Below, one piece after another: positions 1-7,447 of a stretch of DNA of 64,000 bases. The first letter of the stretch is position 1. Every line of letters begins with the position of its first letter. This DNA comes from JAJYUU01 sp963822955. GTDB taxonomy: Bacteria; Actinomycetota; Actinomycetes; Streptosporangiales; Streptosporangiaceae. A program made the position numbers and the translations under genes. The stretch covers positions 1,054,001-1,118,000 of the forward strand of contig CAWGJS010000002.1 of NCBI GenBank assembly GCA_963822955.1. The letters run 5' to 3'. The notes under the pieces were generated by a model. The model did not search any database. It had not been told where the DNA came from and saw nothing but the letters and a program-made list of their open reading frames with translations.

Positions 1-1
1 G

Positions 2-1015
2 GTGCATCCGTCGGCCGCCGGGGCGCCGACGGCTGCCGATCAGGGAATGCCCAGGTACTACGTGACGCTGTCGGGCGGCTATCGCAACCTGATCGCCGCA
101 GTTCATGACTCTCAAACCGGCGGGGTGCTCAGCCAGATCAACATACCTGGCACCCCCGGAATTTACCCGAACATTGCCGCCGACGGCTCTGACCTGTCGT
201 ATGTCCTCACTGGCACGGCGGAAGTGCGCCACGTCGGCAAAGCCATTCCTGCCCTGTACCGCCTGCAGGTCTCGGCCGACGGCCGGTCTGAGACGCTGAC
301 AAGGCTGCCGGTGAACGTGCAGCCCTTGGGCCGGGACGACGTGCTCGACAGCATGGCGGTCTCACCGGACGGCAGCGAACTGGCGGTCGCCCTGCAGATC
401 TCGAACAGCGCCTCCAGCAATCTCGACATGGGCGGCAAGATCGTCCTGTACTCACTGACTGGCGGTCCCACCCGCACCTGGACAGCTCCAGGCGATCGGC
501 CCGCTATCCCGCTGAACCTGAACTGGATCAGCAAGAGCCAGCTAGCGTTCGTCTGGCAGGATCAGCTCAGGGGATCGGCGACTTACTTCTTTACCGGCCG
601 CAGCCAGATCCGCGTGCTCGACACCTCAGCGTCAGGACATGACCTGCTCGCGTCAAGCGTGCTGCTCACGGGGGGCGGCAAGCTGGGCTTCATCCAGTCG
701 GCTACCGTCGGCCCGGACGGCTCCCCGATCAACGTGGCGACGTTCCGGGTTACCTCGATCGGCGGCAACGGCACGGCGACGATGCTGCTGGCGCAGGTGT
801 CACCGAACGGAACGGTGGACAAGACTTTCGCCACGTACACCAGGTCTTACTCCGGGCTGCCGAAGGAGGGAACCGTAACCACGCCCTGCCAGGTGCTCGC
901 CACCGACGCGACCGGTCAGCACACGCTGGCCGCTTGCCCAGCCTTCGGCCGCATCGACAAGGGGGCGTTCACCCCGCTGGCACATAGCTCCGGCGACTAC
1001 AGCACAGCATGGTGA
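2..1015 (+). CDS. Membrane-type beta-propeller (WD40/TolB-like) protein, 5' end outside window
   Basis: The reading frame is open to the window edge, so the 337 visible residues are probably the extracytoplasmic part of a longer protein whose N-terminal membrane anchor lies upstream. The visible part begins with an Ala/Pro-rich linker followed by PRYYVTLSGG. It then shows repeated blade-like units: 'AVHDSQTGGVL', 'MAVSPDGSELAVAL', 'KIVLYSLTGGPTRTW' and 'WISKSQLAFVW'. Such proteins are common in actinobacteria behind an anchor and often near ECF sigma factors or small regulators. No enzymatic motif is visible; a sensing or binding role is inference. It ends with TGA and converges on the DJ-1/PfpI gene. 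Two more distant membrane propellers occur near 12.2-13.4 and 55.1-56.3 kb. Confidence 0.75.
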   Translation: MHPSAAGAPTAADQGMPRYYVTLSGGYRNLIAAVHDSQTGGVLSQINIPGTPGIYPNIAADGSDLSYVLTGTAEVRHVGKAIPALYRLQVSADGRSETLTRLPVNVQPLGRDDVLDSMAVSPDGSELAVALQISNSASSNLDMGGKIVLYSLTGGPTRTWTAPGDRPAIPLNLNWISKSQLAFVWQDQLRGSATYFFTGRSQIRVLDTSASGHDLLASSVLLTGGGKLGFIQSATVGPDGSPINVATFRVTSIGGNGTATMLLAQVSPNGTVDKTFATYTRSYSGLPKEGTVTTPCQVLATDATGQHTLAACPAFGRIDKGAFTPLAHSSGDYSTAW

Positions 1016-1193
1016 AGGTAGCCGCCTGGTCGCCGGTGGGCTGCCGCTATTCATGCAGCTCCGGTTCAGTACGGCGAAGGTGCTCGACTTCCACGGCACC
1101 GCCTCGACGTTGCCGCGCACGCTGTGGCGCCGGAACATGATGCCGGGCGTGCCGCTCAGCTCGCTGGCGCATGCATGGTCGGCGAGGCTAGCA

Positions 1194-1829
1194 TCACACC
1201 CGGCTGGCCGACCTCGCCGCGAGACCATCGCTGGCCGGCTCGTCGGCCAGGTAGGGCGGCGCCGGCTCGTACTGGATGTAGCGGCGGACGGCACGGGAGT
1301 GCTCGCGGCCGTGCAAGGCGCCAACGAGCCAGAGCGCCATGTCGATTCCGGCCGAGACGCCCTGACTGGTCACCAGATTCCCGTCGACGACGTAGCGTGC
1401 GTCACGGATAACGGTGATCTCACCCCGTTCCTCCAAGGTGTCCTCGAAGGAATGATGGGTGGCCACCCGGCGGCCGCGGGCGGGGCCTGCCTCGTGCAAG
1501 AGCAGTGCGCCGGTGCACACGCTGGTGGTCCAGGCAGCCGATGCCGAAGTGGCCGCGATCCAGTCGATGATCGCGGGGTTGCCTACCTCCCGGCGGGTTC
1601 CCGCGCCGCCTGGCACCAGCAGGACGTCCAGCGGCGGATGATCATCCAGCGTGTGGTCGGGCAGCACTCGCATGCCCTTACTGCAGCGGACGGGGCGAGG
1701 CTCCTGGGCGATCAGCACCGCCGCGTCGGCCTGATCCCTCAGCATGGCCGAGACCGTGAACACCTCCCACGGACCCGCAAAGTCCAGCTCCTCGGCGCCG
1801 TCGAAGATCAGCAGCCCGTACGTCGTCAT
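1194..1829 (-). CDS. DJ-1/PfpI family protein (class I glutamine amidotransferase-like)
   Basis: This is a 211-residue protein starting MTTYGLLIFDGAEELDFAG, the usual N-terminus of the DJ-1/PfpI group. The nucleophile-elbow region reads 'TTSVCTGALLLHEAG', with Cys in the catalytic elbow position, and 'LLVPGGAGTRREV' is the upstream conserved loop. The ATG at 1829 is chosen because GGGAGC lies about 7 nt upstream; the frame stays open further but that part looks non-coding. Members act as isonitrile hydratases, glyoxalase III-like enzymes or regulator domains. There is no AraC helix-turn-helix domain here, so an enzyme is more likely. It lies 19 nt after the SsuD-like gene, so the two are probably co-transcribed. 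Confidence 0.85.
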   Translation of the reverse strand: MTTYGLLIFDGAEELDFAGPWEVFTVSAMLRDQADAAVLIAQEPRPVRCSKGMRVLPDHTLDDHPPLDVLLVPGGAGTRREVGNPAIIDWIAATSASAAWTTSVCTGALLLHEAGPARGRRVATHHSFEDTLEERGEITVIRDARYVVDGNLVTSQGVSAGIDMALWLVGALHGREHSRAVRRYIQYEPAPPYLADEPASDGLAARSASRV

Positions 1830-1848
1830 CGCAGCTCCCAGGTAGGTA

Positions 1849-2928
1849 TCAGCGCCGGGGCAGCAGCGGCCCGTGCTCCAGCCGCGGCAGCACGTGCCGT
1901 GCGAACAGGTCGCACTCGGCGGCGTTCGGATAGCCGGACAGGATGAAGGCCTCCATGCCGAGCTCGGCGTATGCCTGGAGCTTGGCCAGCACCTGGTCTG
2001 GATCGCCGACGATCGCCGCACCGGCCCCGGAGCGCGCCCGGCCGATGCCGGTCCACAGGTTCGGCTCGACGAAGCCCTCGTCGTCGGACTCCTCGCGCAT
2101 CTCCCCCTGCCTGAGCTGCCCGGCCGATGTGGGGTGCAGGGACTGCTCCCTGATCTGGCGCCCCGTCTCGTCGTCCAGCCGGGAGACCAGGCGCCGCGCC
2201 GCCGCCCGCGCCTCCTGCTCGGTGGCTCGGACGATGACGTGCGCGCGGTAGCCGAACTTCAGCTCCCGTCCGCAGCTGGCGGCCCGCGCCCGCATGTCAC
2301 TGACGACGTCCGCCACGCCTGCCATGGTGTCCGGCCACATCAGGAACACGTCGGCCGCCTGCGCCGCCACGTCCCTGGCTGCCTCCGACAGGCCGCCGAA
2401 ATAGAACGGCGGGCACCCACCCGGCGAAGCAATCCGAGGTGGGTCGAGGGTCAGGTTGACGAACTCGCCGTGCACGTCAACCGGCTTGCCGTCGAGCAGG
2501 TCGCGCAGCACGCGCATGATCTCCAGCGTCCGCCGGTAGCGCGGTGCCGACTCCAGCTGTTCGCCGGGCAGGTCGGAGGAGATGACGTTGATCGTCAGCC
2601 GGCCGCCAAGCATCTGGTCGATCGTCGCGAGCTGGCGCGCAAGCTGCGGCGGCCACATCTCCCCCATGCGGACCGCGACCAGCAGCTGCAGGCGCCTGAG
2701 CAGCGGTGCGACGCCGGCCGCGAACGCGACCGAGTCGATGCCGAGCGTGTAGTTCGAGGGCAGCAGCACATTGTCGAAGCCGGCTTCCTCTGCCCGTTCT
2801 ACGATGCCGCGGCAGTGTTCCCAGCTGGACAGCAGCGCTGGGTCCGGCACTCCGAGGAATTCATAGTCGTCATCGCACGTCGAACCGAACCAGGAAATCT
2901 CGCAGCCCACGGGACCGGCCTCCAGCAT
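1849..2928 (-). CDS. LLM-class FMN-dependent monooxygenase, alkanesulfonate monooxygenase (SsuD)-like
   Basis: This 359-residue TIM-barrel flavin monooxygenase follows the SsuD pattern closely: 'EISWFGST' at the start, 'DNVLLPSNY', 'LQLLVAVRMG', 'TIDQMLGGRLTINVIS', 'PPFYFGGLSEAA', 'GYRAHVIVRATEQEA', 'PNLWTGIGRARSGAGAAIVGDP' and 'FILSGYPNAAE'. Family members use reduced FMN and oxygen to split C-S bonds of sulfonates or oxidise related substrates. No ssuABC transporter or flavin reductase is beside it, so the substrate is open. Its place between ilvE and a DJ-1/PfpI gene, all on one strand with short gaps, suggests one transcript. The ATG at 2928 is the first good start. Confidence 0.88.
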   Translation of the reverse strand: MLEAGPVGCEISWFGSTCDDDYEFLGVPDPALLSSWEHCRGIVERAEEAGFDNVLLPSNYTLGIDSVAFAAGVAPLLRRLQLLVAVRMGEMWPPQLARQLATIDQMLGGRLTINVISSDLPGEQLESAPRYRRTLEIMRVLRDLLDGKPVDVHGEFVNLTLDPPRIASPGGCPPFYFGGLSEAARDVAAQAADVFLMWPDTMAGVADVVSDMRARAASCGRELKFGYRAHVIVRATEQEARAAARRLVSRLDDETGRQIREQSLHPTSAGQLRQGEMREESDDEGFVEPNLWTGIGRARSGAGAAIVGDPDQVLAKLQAYAELGMEAFILSGYPNAAECDLFARHVLPRLEHGPLLPRR

Positions 2929-3003
2929 CTGCAGCGATCGTGGCGCAGCGGGTCCGTCGAGTCCGGCGGACCGCCGCCACCGCCACCCTAGCCGCTCAGC
3001 CAG

Positions 3004-4122
3004 TTACCGGCAGAGGGGGTGCATCCAGCCGTATCGGTCCGGCTTGCGCCCGTACTGGATGCCGACAAGCTCGTTCCTGAGCATGGTCGTCACCGGCCCG
3101 GCCGTGCCATCGCCGACCATCCAGTCGCCATGGCCACTCCGCGCGCCGCCGATCGGCGTGATCACCGCGGCCGTGCCGCAGGCGAATACCTCAGTGACAT
3201 CACCCGACGCGCAGCCGTCGCGCCAGTCGGACACCGAGATCTTGCCCTCCTCGGCGGGAATGCCCAGGTCCGGCCCGAGCTTGAGCAGCGAGTCCCTGGT
3301 CATGCCGAGCAGGAGCGACCCGGTCGCGGCCGGCGTCACCATGCGCGCCTCAGCGCCCGACCCGTGGACGAACCAGATGTTCATCCCGCCCATCTCCTCG
3401 ACGAACCGCCGCTCGGCCGCGTCGAGCCAGACCACCTGGTCGCAGCCGTGATCAATGGCCTGCTGCTGGCCGGCGAACGCCGCGGCGTAGTTCCCGCCGC
3501 ACTTGGCCTCGCCGGTACCCCCGGGAGCGGCACGCGTGTAGTCCTCCGATAGCCAGACGGTCACCGGCTTGACCACACCGCCGAAGTAGCCACCCACCGG
3601 CGACGCGATGAGCATGAACAGGTACGACGATGACGGGCTGTTCACGCCCAGGCCGATATGCGTCGCGATCATGAAGGGACGCAGGTAGAGAGCGTGGCCG
3701 TCGGCGGTCGGCACCCAGGCTCGGTCCTGAGCCACCAGCAGCTCGATGGCGCGGACGAACAGCGACTCCGGCAGTTCGGGCATCGCGAGCCTGGCAGCGG
3801 ACCGGTTGAAGCGAGCCGCGTTCGCCTGCGGACGGAACGCGGCCACTGACCCGTCAGGCTGGGCGTACGCCTTGAGTCCCTCGAATATCTCCTGGCCGTA
3901 GTGGAAGACCTGGGCGGCCGGGTCCAGCGTGATCGGGCCATAGGGCTCGATGCGGGCGTCGTGCCAGCCCTGATCAGCCGTCCACCGGATCGTGGCCATG
4001 TGCTCGGTGAATACGCTGCCGAACCCCGGAGCTGCCAGCAGTTCCGACCGCCGGTTCGCGGGAACAGGCGACGTGCTGGCGCGAATATCAAAGTCAAGCT
4101 CAGGGTCCGGGCTGGCATCCAT
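3004..4122 (-). CDS. ilvE: Branched-chain amino acid aminotransferase
   Basis: This fold-type IV PLP aminotransferase transfers the amino group between glutamate and the keto acids of leucine, isoleucine and valine. The PLP lysine is in GEAKCGGNYAAA (Lys207). Further family landmarks are 'FHYGQEIFEGLKAY', 'RPQANAARF', 'LYLRPFMIAT', 'FVEEMGGMNIWFV' and the C-terminal 'EVFACGTAAVITPIG'. At 372 residues it has normal length. I chose ATG 4122 rather than the in-frame GTG at 4131 because AAGGAG at 4131-4136 overlaps that GTG and sits 8 nt before the ATG. A 46-residue ORF ends 33 nt upstream, and the SsuD-like gene follows after 75 nt. Confidence 0.95.
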   Translation of the reverse strand: MDASPDPELDFDIRASTSPVPANRRSELLAAPGFGSVFTEHMATIRWTADQGWHDARIEPYGPITLDPAAQVFHYGQEIFEGLKAYAQPDGSVAAFRPQANAARFNRSAARLAMPELPESLFVRAIELLVAQDRAWVPTADGHALYLRPFMIATHIGLGVNSPSSSYLFMLIASPVGGYFGGVVKPVTVWLSEDYTRAAPGGTGEAKCGGNYAAAFAGQQQAIDHGCDQVVWLDAAERRFVEEMGGMNIWFVHGSGAEARMVTPAATGSLLLGMTRDSLLKLGPDLGIPAEEGKISVSDWRDGCASGDVTEVFACGTAAVITPIGGARSGHGDWMVGDGTAGPVTTMLRNELVGIQYGRKPDRYGWMHPLCR

Positions 4123-4155
4123 GACTGGCACTCCTTGAGTTTTCAGGTCCTCGAA

Positions 4156-4296
4156 TCAGTTGCTGGTAGCGGTAGCGCTGTCGCCACCGTTGTCGCGGCG
4201 GTCCATCGCCTCTTGCACGGCCTCCTGCCCGCGCCGGCGGGCGCGGGCCTCGGACTCGGTCATGGCTGGCTCCGCAGCTGGGTTAGCTCTGGACAT
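4156..4296 (-). CDS. Small hypothetical protein (46 aa) upstream of ilvE
   Basis: This short frame begins at ATG 4296 with a strong ribosome binding site (GAGGAGAA about 7 nt upstream) and encodes 46 residues. It starts MSRANPAAEPAMTES and continues with an Arg/Glu-rich stretch 'EARARRRGQEAVQEAMDRRD'. The product is hydrophilic and probably helical, with no membrane segment, no zinc motif and no run of branched-chain codons typical of an attenuator leader peptide. The stop is 33 nt before the ilvE start, so it is probably the first gene of that operon. I do not recognise a family. The good ribosome binding site and high-GC third positions support translation. Confidence 0.5.
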   Translation of the reverse strand: MSRANPAAEPAMTESEARARRRGQEAVQEAMDRRDNGGDSATATSN

Positions 4297-4873
4297 CGCT
4301 GGTTCTCCTCATCAGCAGGTTGTGGCCTGGCAGGCAGGCCAGCTGAGGCGCAACCGCGGATCACCGGGGTGGATGTGCGGCCTATGCCGCGTGCTCCCGC
4401 GAAGTACTGCACCTACCCGAGCGCCGGGAACCCGGCGACTACGGGACGGACTTCGGAGGGCAAGCAGGACCCGGTATCCAATGCGGCCAGCGCCTCACCC
4501 CCGTAGCGGGTCGCCGGCCTGCCATGATCAGGTCCCGCTACGGCTGCTAAGGATAAGTACGAAGCGCCGCATGACACATGGAAGAGTAGCCGACGCTCGG
4601 GGCGCGTGCTACGGCATGAGGCTAATTTTGTTGGACGACCAAGCATTTTTTGCGGGAACACTAAACGATCTTGGCCGTTAGCGGCCGTGTGGCCACTGTG
4701 GGCCCGCCGCGATATGCTGCCGCCAGCGGCAGCGCACCGCCTGCCCGCTTCCGAGCTTCCGGTCGGCCCGCGCCGACGGTGGCGACGAGGACAAGGGTCT
4801 ACGACTCGGGTGCACTTCTACTGTCATGCCACCTCACTTGGCGGGCAGACGCGGGCAGACCTGCCGAGAAGAG
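4297..4873. other. Intergenic region between divergent transcripts, with inverted repeat
   Basis: This 577-bp gap must carry the promoter of the ilvE operon (minus strand) and that of the coiled-coil gene (plus strand). It contains a 10-bp inverted repeat at 4501-4543 and, around 4610-4670, an unusually AT-rich patch with a run of six T. An 82-codon minus-strand frame at 4413-4661 has no ribosome binding site and no recognisable product, so I do not call it a gene. No tRNA, riboswitch core or insertion sequence was seen. Confidence 0.6.
4501..4543. repeat. 10-bp perfect inverted repeat, hairpin or operator candidate
   Basis: CCGTAGCGGG at 4501-4510 is matched by its reverse complement CCCGCTACGG at 4534-4543 with a 23-nt loop. 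No T-run follows on either strand. It lies in the long divergent intergenic region upstream of the small peptide-ilvE operon, so it could be a leader hairpin or protein-binding site. The function is unknown. Confidence 0.45.
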
Positions 4874-5569
4874 ATGATCATGACTCATGCCAAGGCATTG
4901 AAGCTCGCAATCCGTCAGCGAATGGCCGAGACAGGCGAGCCGTACAGCGTCGCCAGGCGGGCTATCTCCGCAGCTCACGCCGGACCGGGAGCCGGCCAGC
5001 TGGAGGGCGATGCGGCAGTCCAGCCGGCACCTGACCTGATAGGGCAAGCGGGGCCTGAAGCCGACGAGCCGTGGCAGCGCGTCCAGGACGCCGGGCGCGA
5101 AGCTGACCGGGCCCAGAACCTAGCCGCCGCCGCACAGCAGCGGGCTGACCGCGCCCAGGACCTGGCCGATCAGGCACAGGAGCGAGCCGACCAAGCACAG
5201 GAGCTAGCAGACCAAGTACAGGAAGAAGCCGATGAAACCGCGTGCGAAGGGACCGAGATTGACTCGGAACGCGCGCAGGAGCGGGCCGACCGCGCCCAGG
5301 ACCTAGCCGACCAGGCACAGGAGCGAGCCGACCAGGCACAGGAGCTGGCAGATCAAGTGCAGGAAGAGGCCGGCGATCTCCAGGAGCGCGCGGACGAAGC
5401 CCGCGACCTAGCCGACGTCCTGGCTGACGAAGATCGCGACCTGGCCGACCCGGTGCGGGAACGTCTCGATCAGGTCCGCGAGCGCTTCGGCCGCTTCCGG
5501 GAACGAGCGGATTCCGCTGCTCGCGCGATCAGGCAGGAGTGGGACCGGGCATTCGAGGAACGCGGCTAG
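4874..5569 (+). CDS. Coiled-coil protein with duplicated heptad block
   Basis: This is a 231-residue protein if started at ATG 4874 (GAGAAGAG just upstream); the next ATG at 4880 is equally possible. The N-terminus 'THAKALKLAIRQRMAETGEPYSVARRA' resembles a short helix-loop segment found at the start of many actinobacterial proteins. The remainder is almost wholly charged and helical with seven-residue periodicity (ADQAQEL / ADRAQDL / ADQVQEE units). A block of about 31 residues occurs twice, 47 residues apart. There is no membrane segment or signal peptide. This predicts a cytoplasmic, extended coiled-coil rod. The C-terminus turns Arg-rich (VRERLDQVRERFGRFRERA). No function is recognised. 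Confidence 0.7.
   Translation: MIMTHAKALKLAIRQRMAETGEPYSVARRAISAAHAGPGAGQLEGDAAVQPAPDLIGQAGPEADEPWQRVQDAGREADRAQNLAAAAQQRADRAQDLADQAQERADQAQELADQVQEEADETACEGTEIDSERAQERADRAQDLADQAQERADQAQELADQVQEEAGDLQERADEARDLADVLADEDRDLADPVRERLDQVRERFGRFRERADSAARAIRQEWDRAFEERG
5141..5373 (+). repeat. Near-identical ~92-bp direct repeat inside the coiled-coil gene
   Basis: Segment 5141-5232 is repeated at 5282-5373 with only scattered mostly synonymous changes, an offset of 141 bp (47 codons). It encodes the heptad block from Ala-Asp-Arg-Ala-Gln-Asp-Leu to Val-Gln-Glu-Glu-Ala. The high DNA identity suggests a recent in-frame duplication. Confidence 0.85.
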
Positions 5570-5632
5570 ATCCGCCAAGCGGCGCTGACTCCGCGCCCAG
5601 AAGCATGGGTCAGCGCCGCTGGCCGCTCATCC

Positions 5633-6223
5633 TCATCCTCTGATCGGAGAGGCGCTTGGCGTCGGCTGGGGCAACGGTGCGCACGATGGACTCGGGACCG
5701 GCTGGGCGCGCGTGGGCGATGGCGTCGGCGCGGGCAGGGCGCCCGTGGGGGACGCGCTCGGGACAGGCCCCAGGGTCGCGGGAGCGCGGGTCGGGGACGG
5801 TATCGGCGTTGGCAGCGAACTGACGGGCTCAGGTCGTCTTGGGTGCCTGCGCCGGTGAGGGCTCGCCGAGGGAACCGGGACTGGCTGCGCCCCCGTGGGC
5901 GTCGGTACCGGGTGCGCTGTCGCCGAGACGCGGGTCGGCGACGGGGTCGGGGTGGGCAGCGAACTGACGGGCTCGGATGTTCTCGGATGCCTGAGCCGGT
6001 GCGGGCTCGCCGAGGGAGTCGGCCCGACCGGTGTGGGTGCAGGGCATGGCGAGACCACACTGCTCTGCCTCGCTCGGCTGGCGGCGTCGCGCGCGTGGGT
6101 CCGGTCAGACGTGACGCGTCCCTGGTGCGCCAACGCGGCGAAGGCTGCGCCTGTGCCGCCTCCGGCGACCACCACGGCCGCTGCCAGCGCGGCCCACTGC
6201 CCGCTCCTGCGGGAGAAGTTCAT
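5633..6223 (-). CDS. Signal-anchored Pro/Ser/Thr-rich extracytoplasmic protein
   Basis: This 196-residue protein starts at ATG 6223, with GGAGG 6-7 nt upstream. It begins MNFSRRSGQWAALAAAVVV, a basic N-terminus followed by a hydrophobic segment (about residues 10-30) that acts as signal peptide or anchor. Everything after about residue 50 is low-complexity Pro/Ser/Thr, with repeated 'SASPHR(R/L)RHPR' and 'PVSSLPTP(T/I)PSPTR' units, typical of an extended cell-wall-spanning or glycosylated stalk. No folded domain is visible. It is divergent from the ECF sigma gene, 168 bp away, and resembles the tail of the anti-sigma-like protein encoded after that sigma factor. Co-regulation by the sigma factor is plausible but inferred. 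Confidence 0.72.
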   Translation of the reverse strand: MNFSRRSGQWAALAAAVVVAGGGTGAAFAALAHQGRVTSDRTHARDAASRARQSSVVSPCPAPTPVGPTPSASPHRLRHPRTSEPVSSLPTPTPSPTRVSATAHPVPTPTGAQPVPVPSASPHRRRHPRRPEPVSSLPTPIPSPTRAPATLGPVPSASPTGALPAPTPSPTRAQPVPSPSCAPLPQPTPSASPIRG

Positions 6224-6391
6224 CGTGACCTCCAGTTCGGGCTGGCGCGGATGCCAGCACCGTGAGATACCGATGGCGCGGCCCGGCGGTTGCACGGGAA
6301 GGCAAGGAAATCTGACGCAGTAGCCGCGGACTTGTACCGGACGGCGATTTTCGGCCTGCCAGGTCCGGAGCTGTCGCTTAGGGTGGGCGCC

Positions 6392-6907
6392 GTGAGCCCG
6401 GACGAGTTCACCGACTTCTACGCCGCATCTTTCCGGCGGCTCGTAGGTCAGCTCTACGCGATGACCGGCGACAGCGCCGAAGCACAGGATGCGGTGCAAG
6501 AGGCGTTCGTCCGCGCGTGGGCGAATCGCTCGAAGCTCGAGGCGAGCGGTTCGCCAGAAGCCTGGGTGCGCTCGACCGCGTGGCGGATTGCCGTATCGAG
6601 ATGGCACCGGGCCCGGCGCGGACGGCTCCTTGCGCGATCGCAGCCGCCACCTGCTGCCGACCGCGGCCCGAGCCCGGATCGAGTCGCGCTCGTCGACGCG
6701 CTGCGAAAACTGCCAGCCGAGCAGCGGCGTGCCGTGGTCCTGTATCACCTCTGCGACTGCACAGTCGCGGAGATCGCGGCCGAGACAGGGGTTCCGATCG
6801 GAACAGTCAAGGCCAGGCTCGCTCGCGGGCGGGCCGCCCTCGCGGTCCAGCTGCGCGACTGGGCGGCCGCGACATCAGGCAGCGGACGGAGGCAGACCAA
6901 TGCCTGA
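6392..6907 (+). CDS. ECF RNA polymerase sigma factor, SigE-like family
   Basis: This is a 171-residue sigma-70 family protein. Region 2 reads 'YAASFRRLVGQLYAMTGDSAEAQDAVQEAFVRAWAN' with the following 'SPEAWVRSTAWRIAVSRWHRARR'. Region 4 reads 'LRKLPAEQRRAVVLYHLCDCTVAEIAAETGVPIGTVKARLARGRAAL', a clear helix-turn-helix that contacts the -35 element. The start is GTG 6392 (GGGTGGG upstream); a longer frame from 6290 adds 34 residues lacking family similarity. The stop overlaps the start of the next gene by 8 nt, so the two are translationally coupled. That coupling is the classic arrangement of a sigma factor with its membrane anti-sigma factor. Confidence 0.92.
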   Translation: MSPDEFTDFYAASFRRLVGQLYAMTGDSAEAQDAVQEAFVRAWANRSKLEASGSPEAWVRSTAWRIAVSRWHRARRGRLLARSQPPPAADRGPSPDRVALVDALRKLPAEQRRAVVLYHLCDCTVAEIAAETGVPIGTVKARLARGRAALAVQLRDWAAATSGSGRRQTNA

Positions 6908-7286
6908 CCTAGACGACGAACTGCGCCGCATCGCTGAGCAGGCAGCGGACGCCGCACACCCGATGTCCCCGGCCGAGGTAATCCGGCGTGGTGACCAACG
7001 CCGCCGACGGCGGGTCATCACGAGCTGCGCGGCGGCATGCGCGGCCGCCGTCATCATTGCCATTACCGCGCTCGTCGGGCACTCCGCAGCCAGGCACCCT
7101 GTACCGGCGCCACCTGCGGCGCATCCCGCCAGCCCGTCGGTGAGTCCCGTGCCAAGCGCGACGCCGACGCCGACTAGGGCGTCGACGCCCACAGCGTCGC
7201 CCATAGCCTCGCTGACAGGAGCACCGACGCCATCGCCCTCGCGCTCACTCGGCCTGCCGAGCCCCACGCCGACGGCAGCCAACTGA
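6900..7286 (+). CDS. Anti-sigma-like single-pass membrane protein with Pro/Ser/Thr-rich tail
   Basis: This is 128 residues from ATG 6900, overlapping the sigma gene. The cytoplasmic N-terminus (residues 1-38) is acidic/helical then basic: 'MPDLDDELRRIAEQAADA' and 'SPAEVIRRGDQRRRRR'. A transmembrane helix follows (about residues 40-60, SCAAACAAAVIIAITALVG), then an outward Pro/Ser/Thr-rich tail. No HXXXCXXC zinc motif is present, so it is not a ZAS-type anti-sigma factor. Overlap, topology and position argue for a regulator of the preceding sigma factor, which is inference. A GC-rich hairpin 20 nt after the stop probably ends the transcript. Confidence 0.72.
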   Translation: MPDLDDELRRIAEQAADAAHPMSPAEVIRRGDQRRRRRVITSCAAACAAAVIIAITALVGHSAARHPVPAPPAAHPASPSVSPVPSATPTPTRASTPTASPIASLTGAPTPSPSRSLGLPSPTPTAAN

Positions 7287-7305
7287 GCGTGCCCGGCGCC
7301 TGGCA

Positions 7306-7322
7306 GGCCCGGCGTCCGGGCC
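7306..7322 (+). terminator. Hairpin after the sigma/anti-sigma operon
   Basis: GGCCCGG, a 3-nt loop and CCGGGCC form a perfect 7-bp GC stem 20 nt after the stop of the anti-sigma-like gene. There is no T-run, as is common for actinobacterial terminators. Confidence 0.5.
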
Positions 7323-7447
7323 GTGACCGCTAGGCACTGTCTGCACTGACCGTCCAGGGCCCTCGCTGGTTCGGCTACCGTTGCGAGCGTCGGCGCGACT
7401 GACGGACGACGGGGTCCGCGGCGCCCAGCACGCCAGGAGCCAGCAGC

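Noticed and set aside
800..1324. 174-codon minus-strand frame between the propeller and DJ-1/PfpI genes
   Set aside because: Overlaps both real genes, no ribosome site, no recognised domain.
1053..2991. Long plus-strand frames opposite the DJ-1/PfpI and SsuD-like genes
   Set aside because: They mirror the GC-rich third positions of the real minus-strand genes; their proteins are Arg/Gly/Pro-rich without motifs.
4413..4661. 82-codon minus-strand frame upstream of the small ilvE-leader peptide
   Set aside because: No ribosome binding site, odd composition, and it spans the inverted repeat; not convincing.
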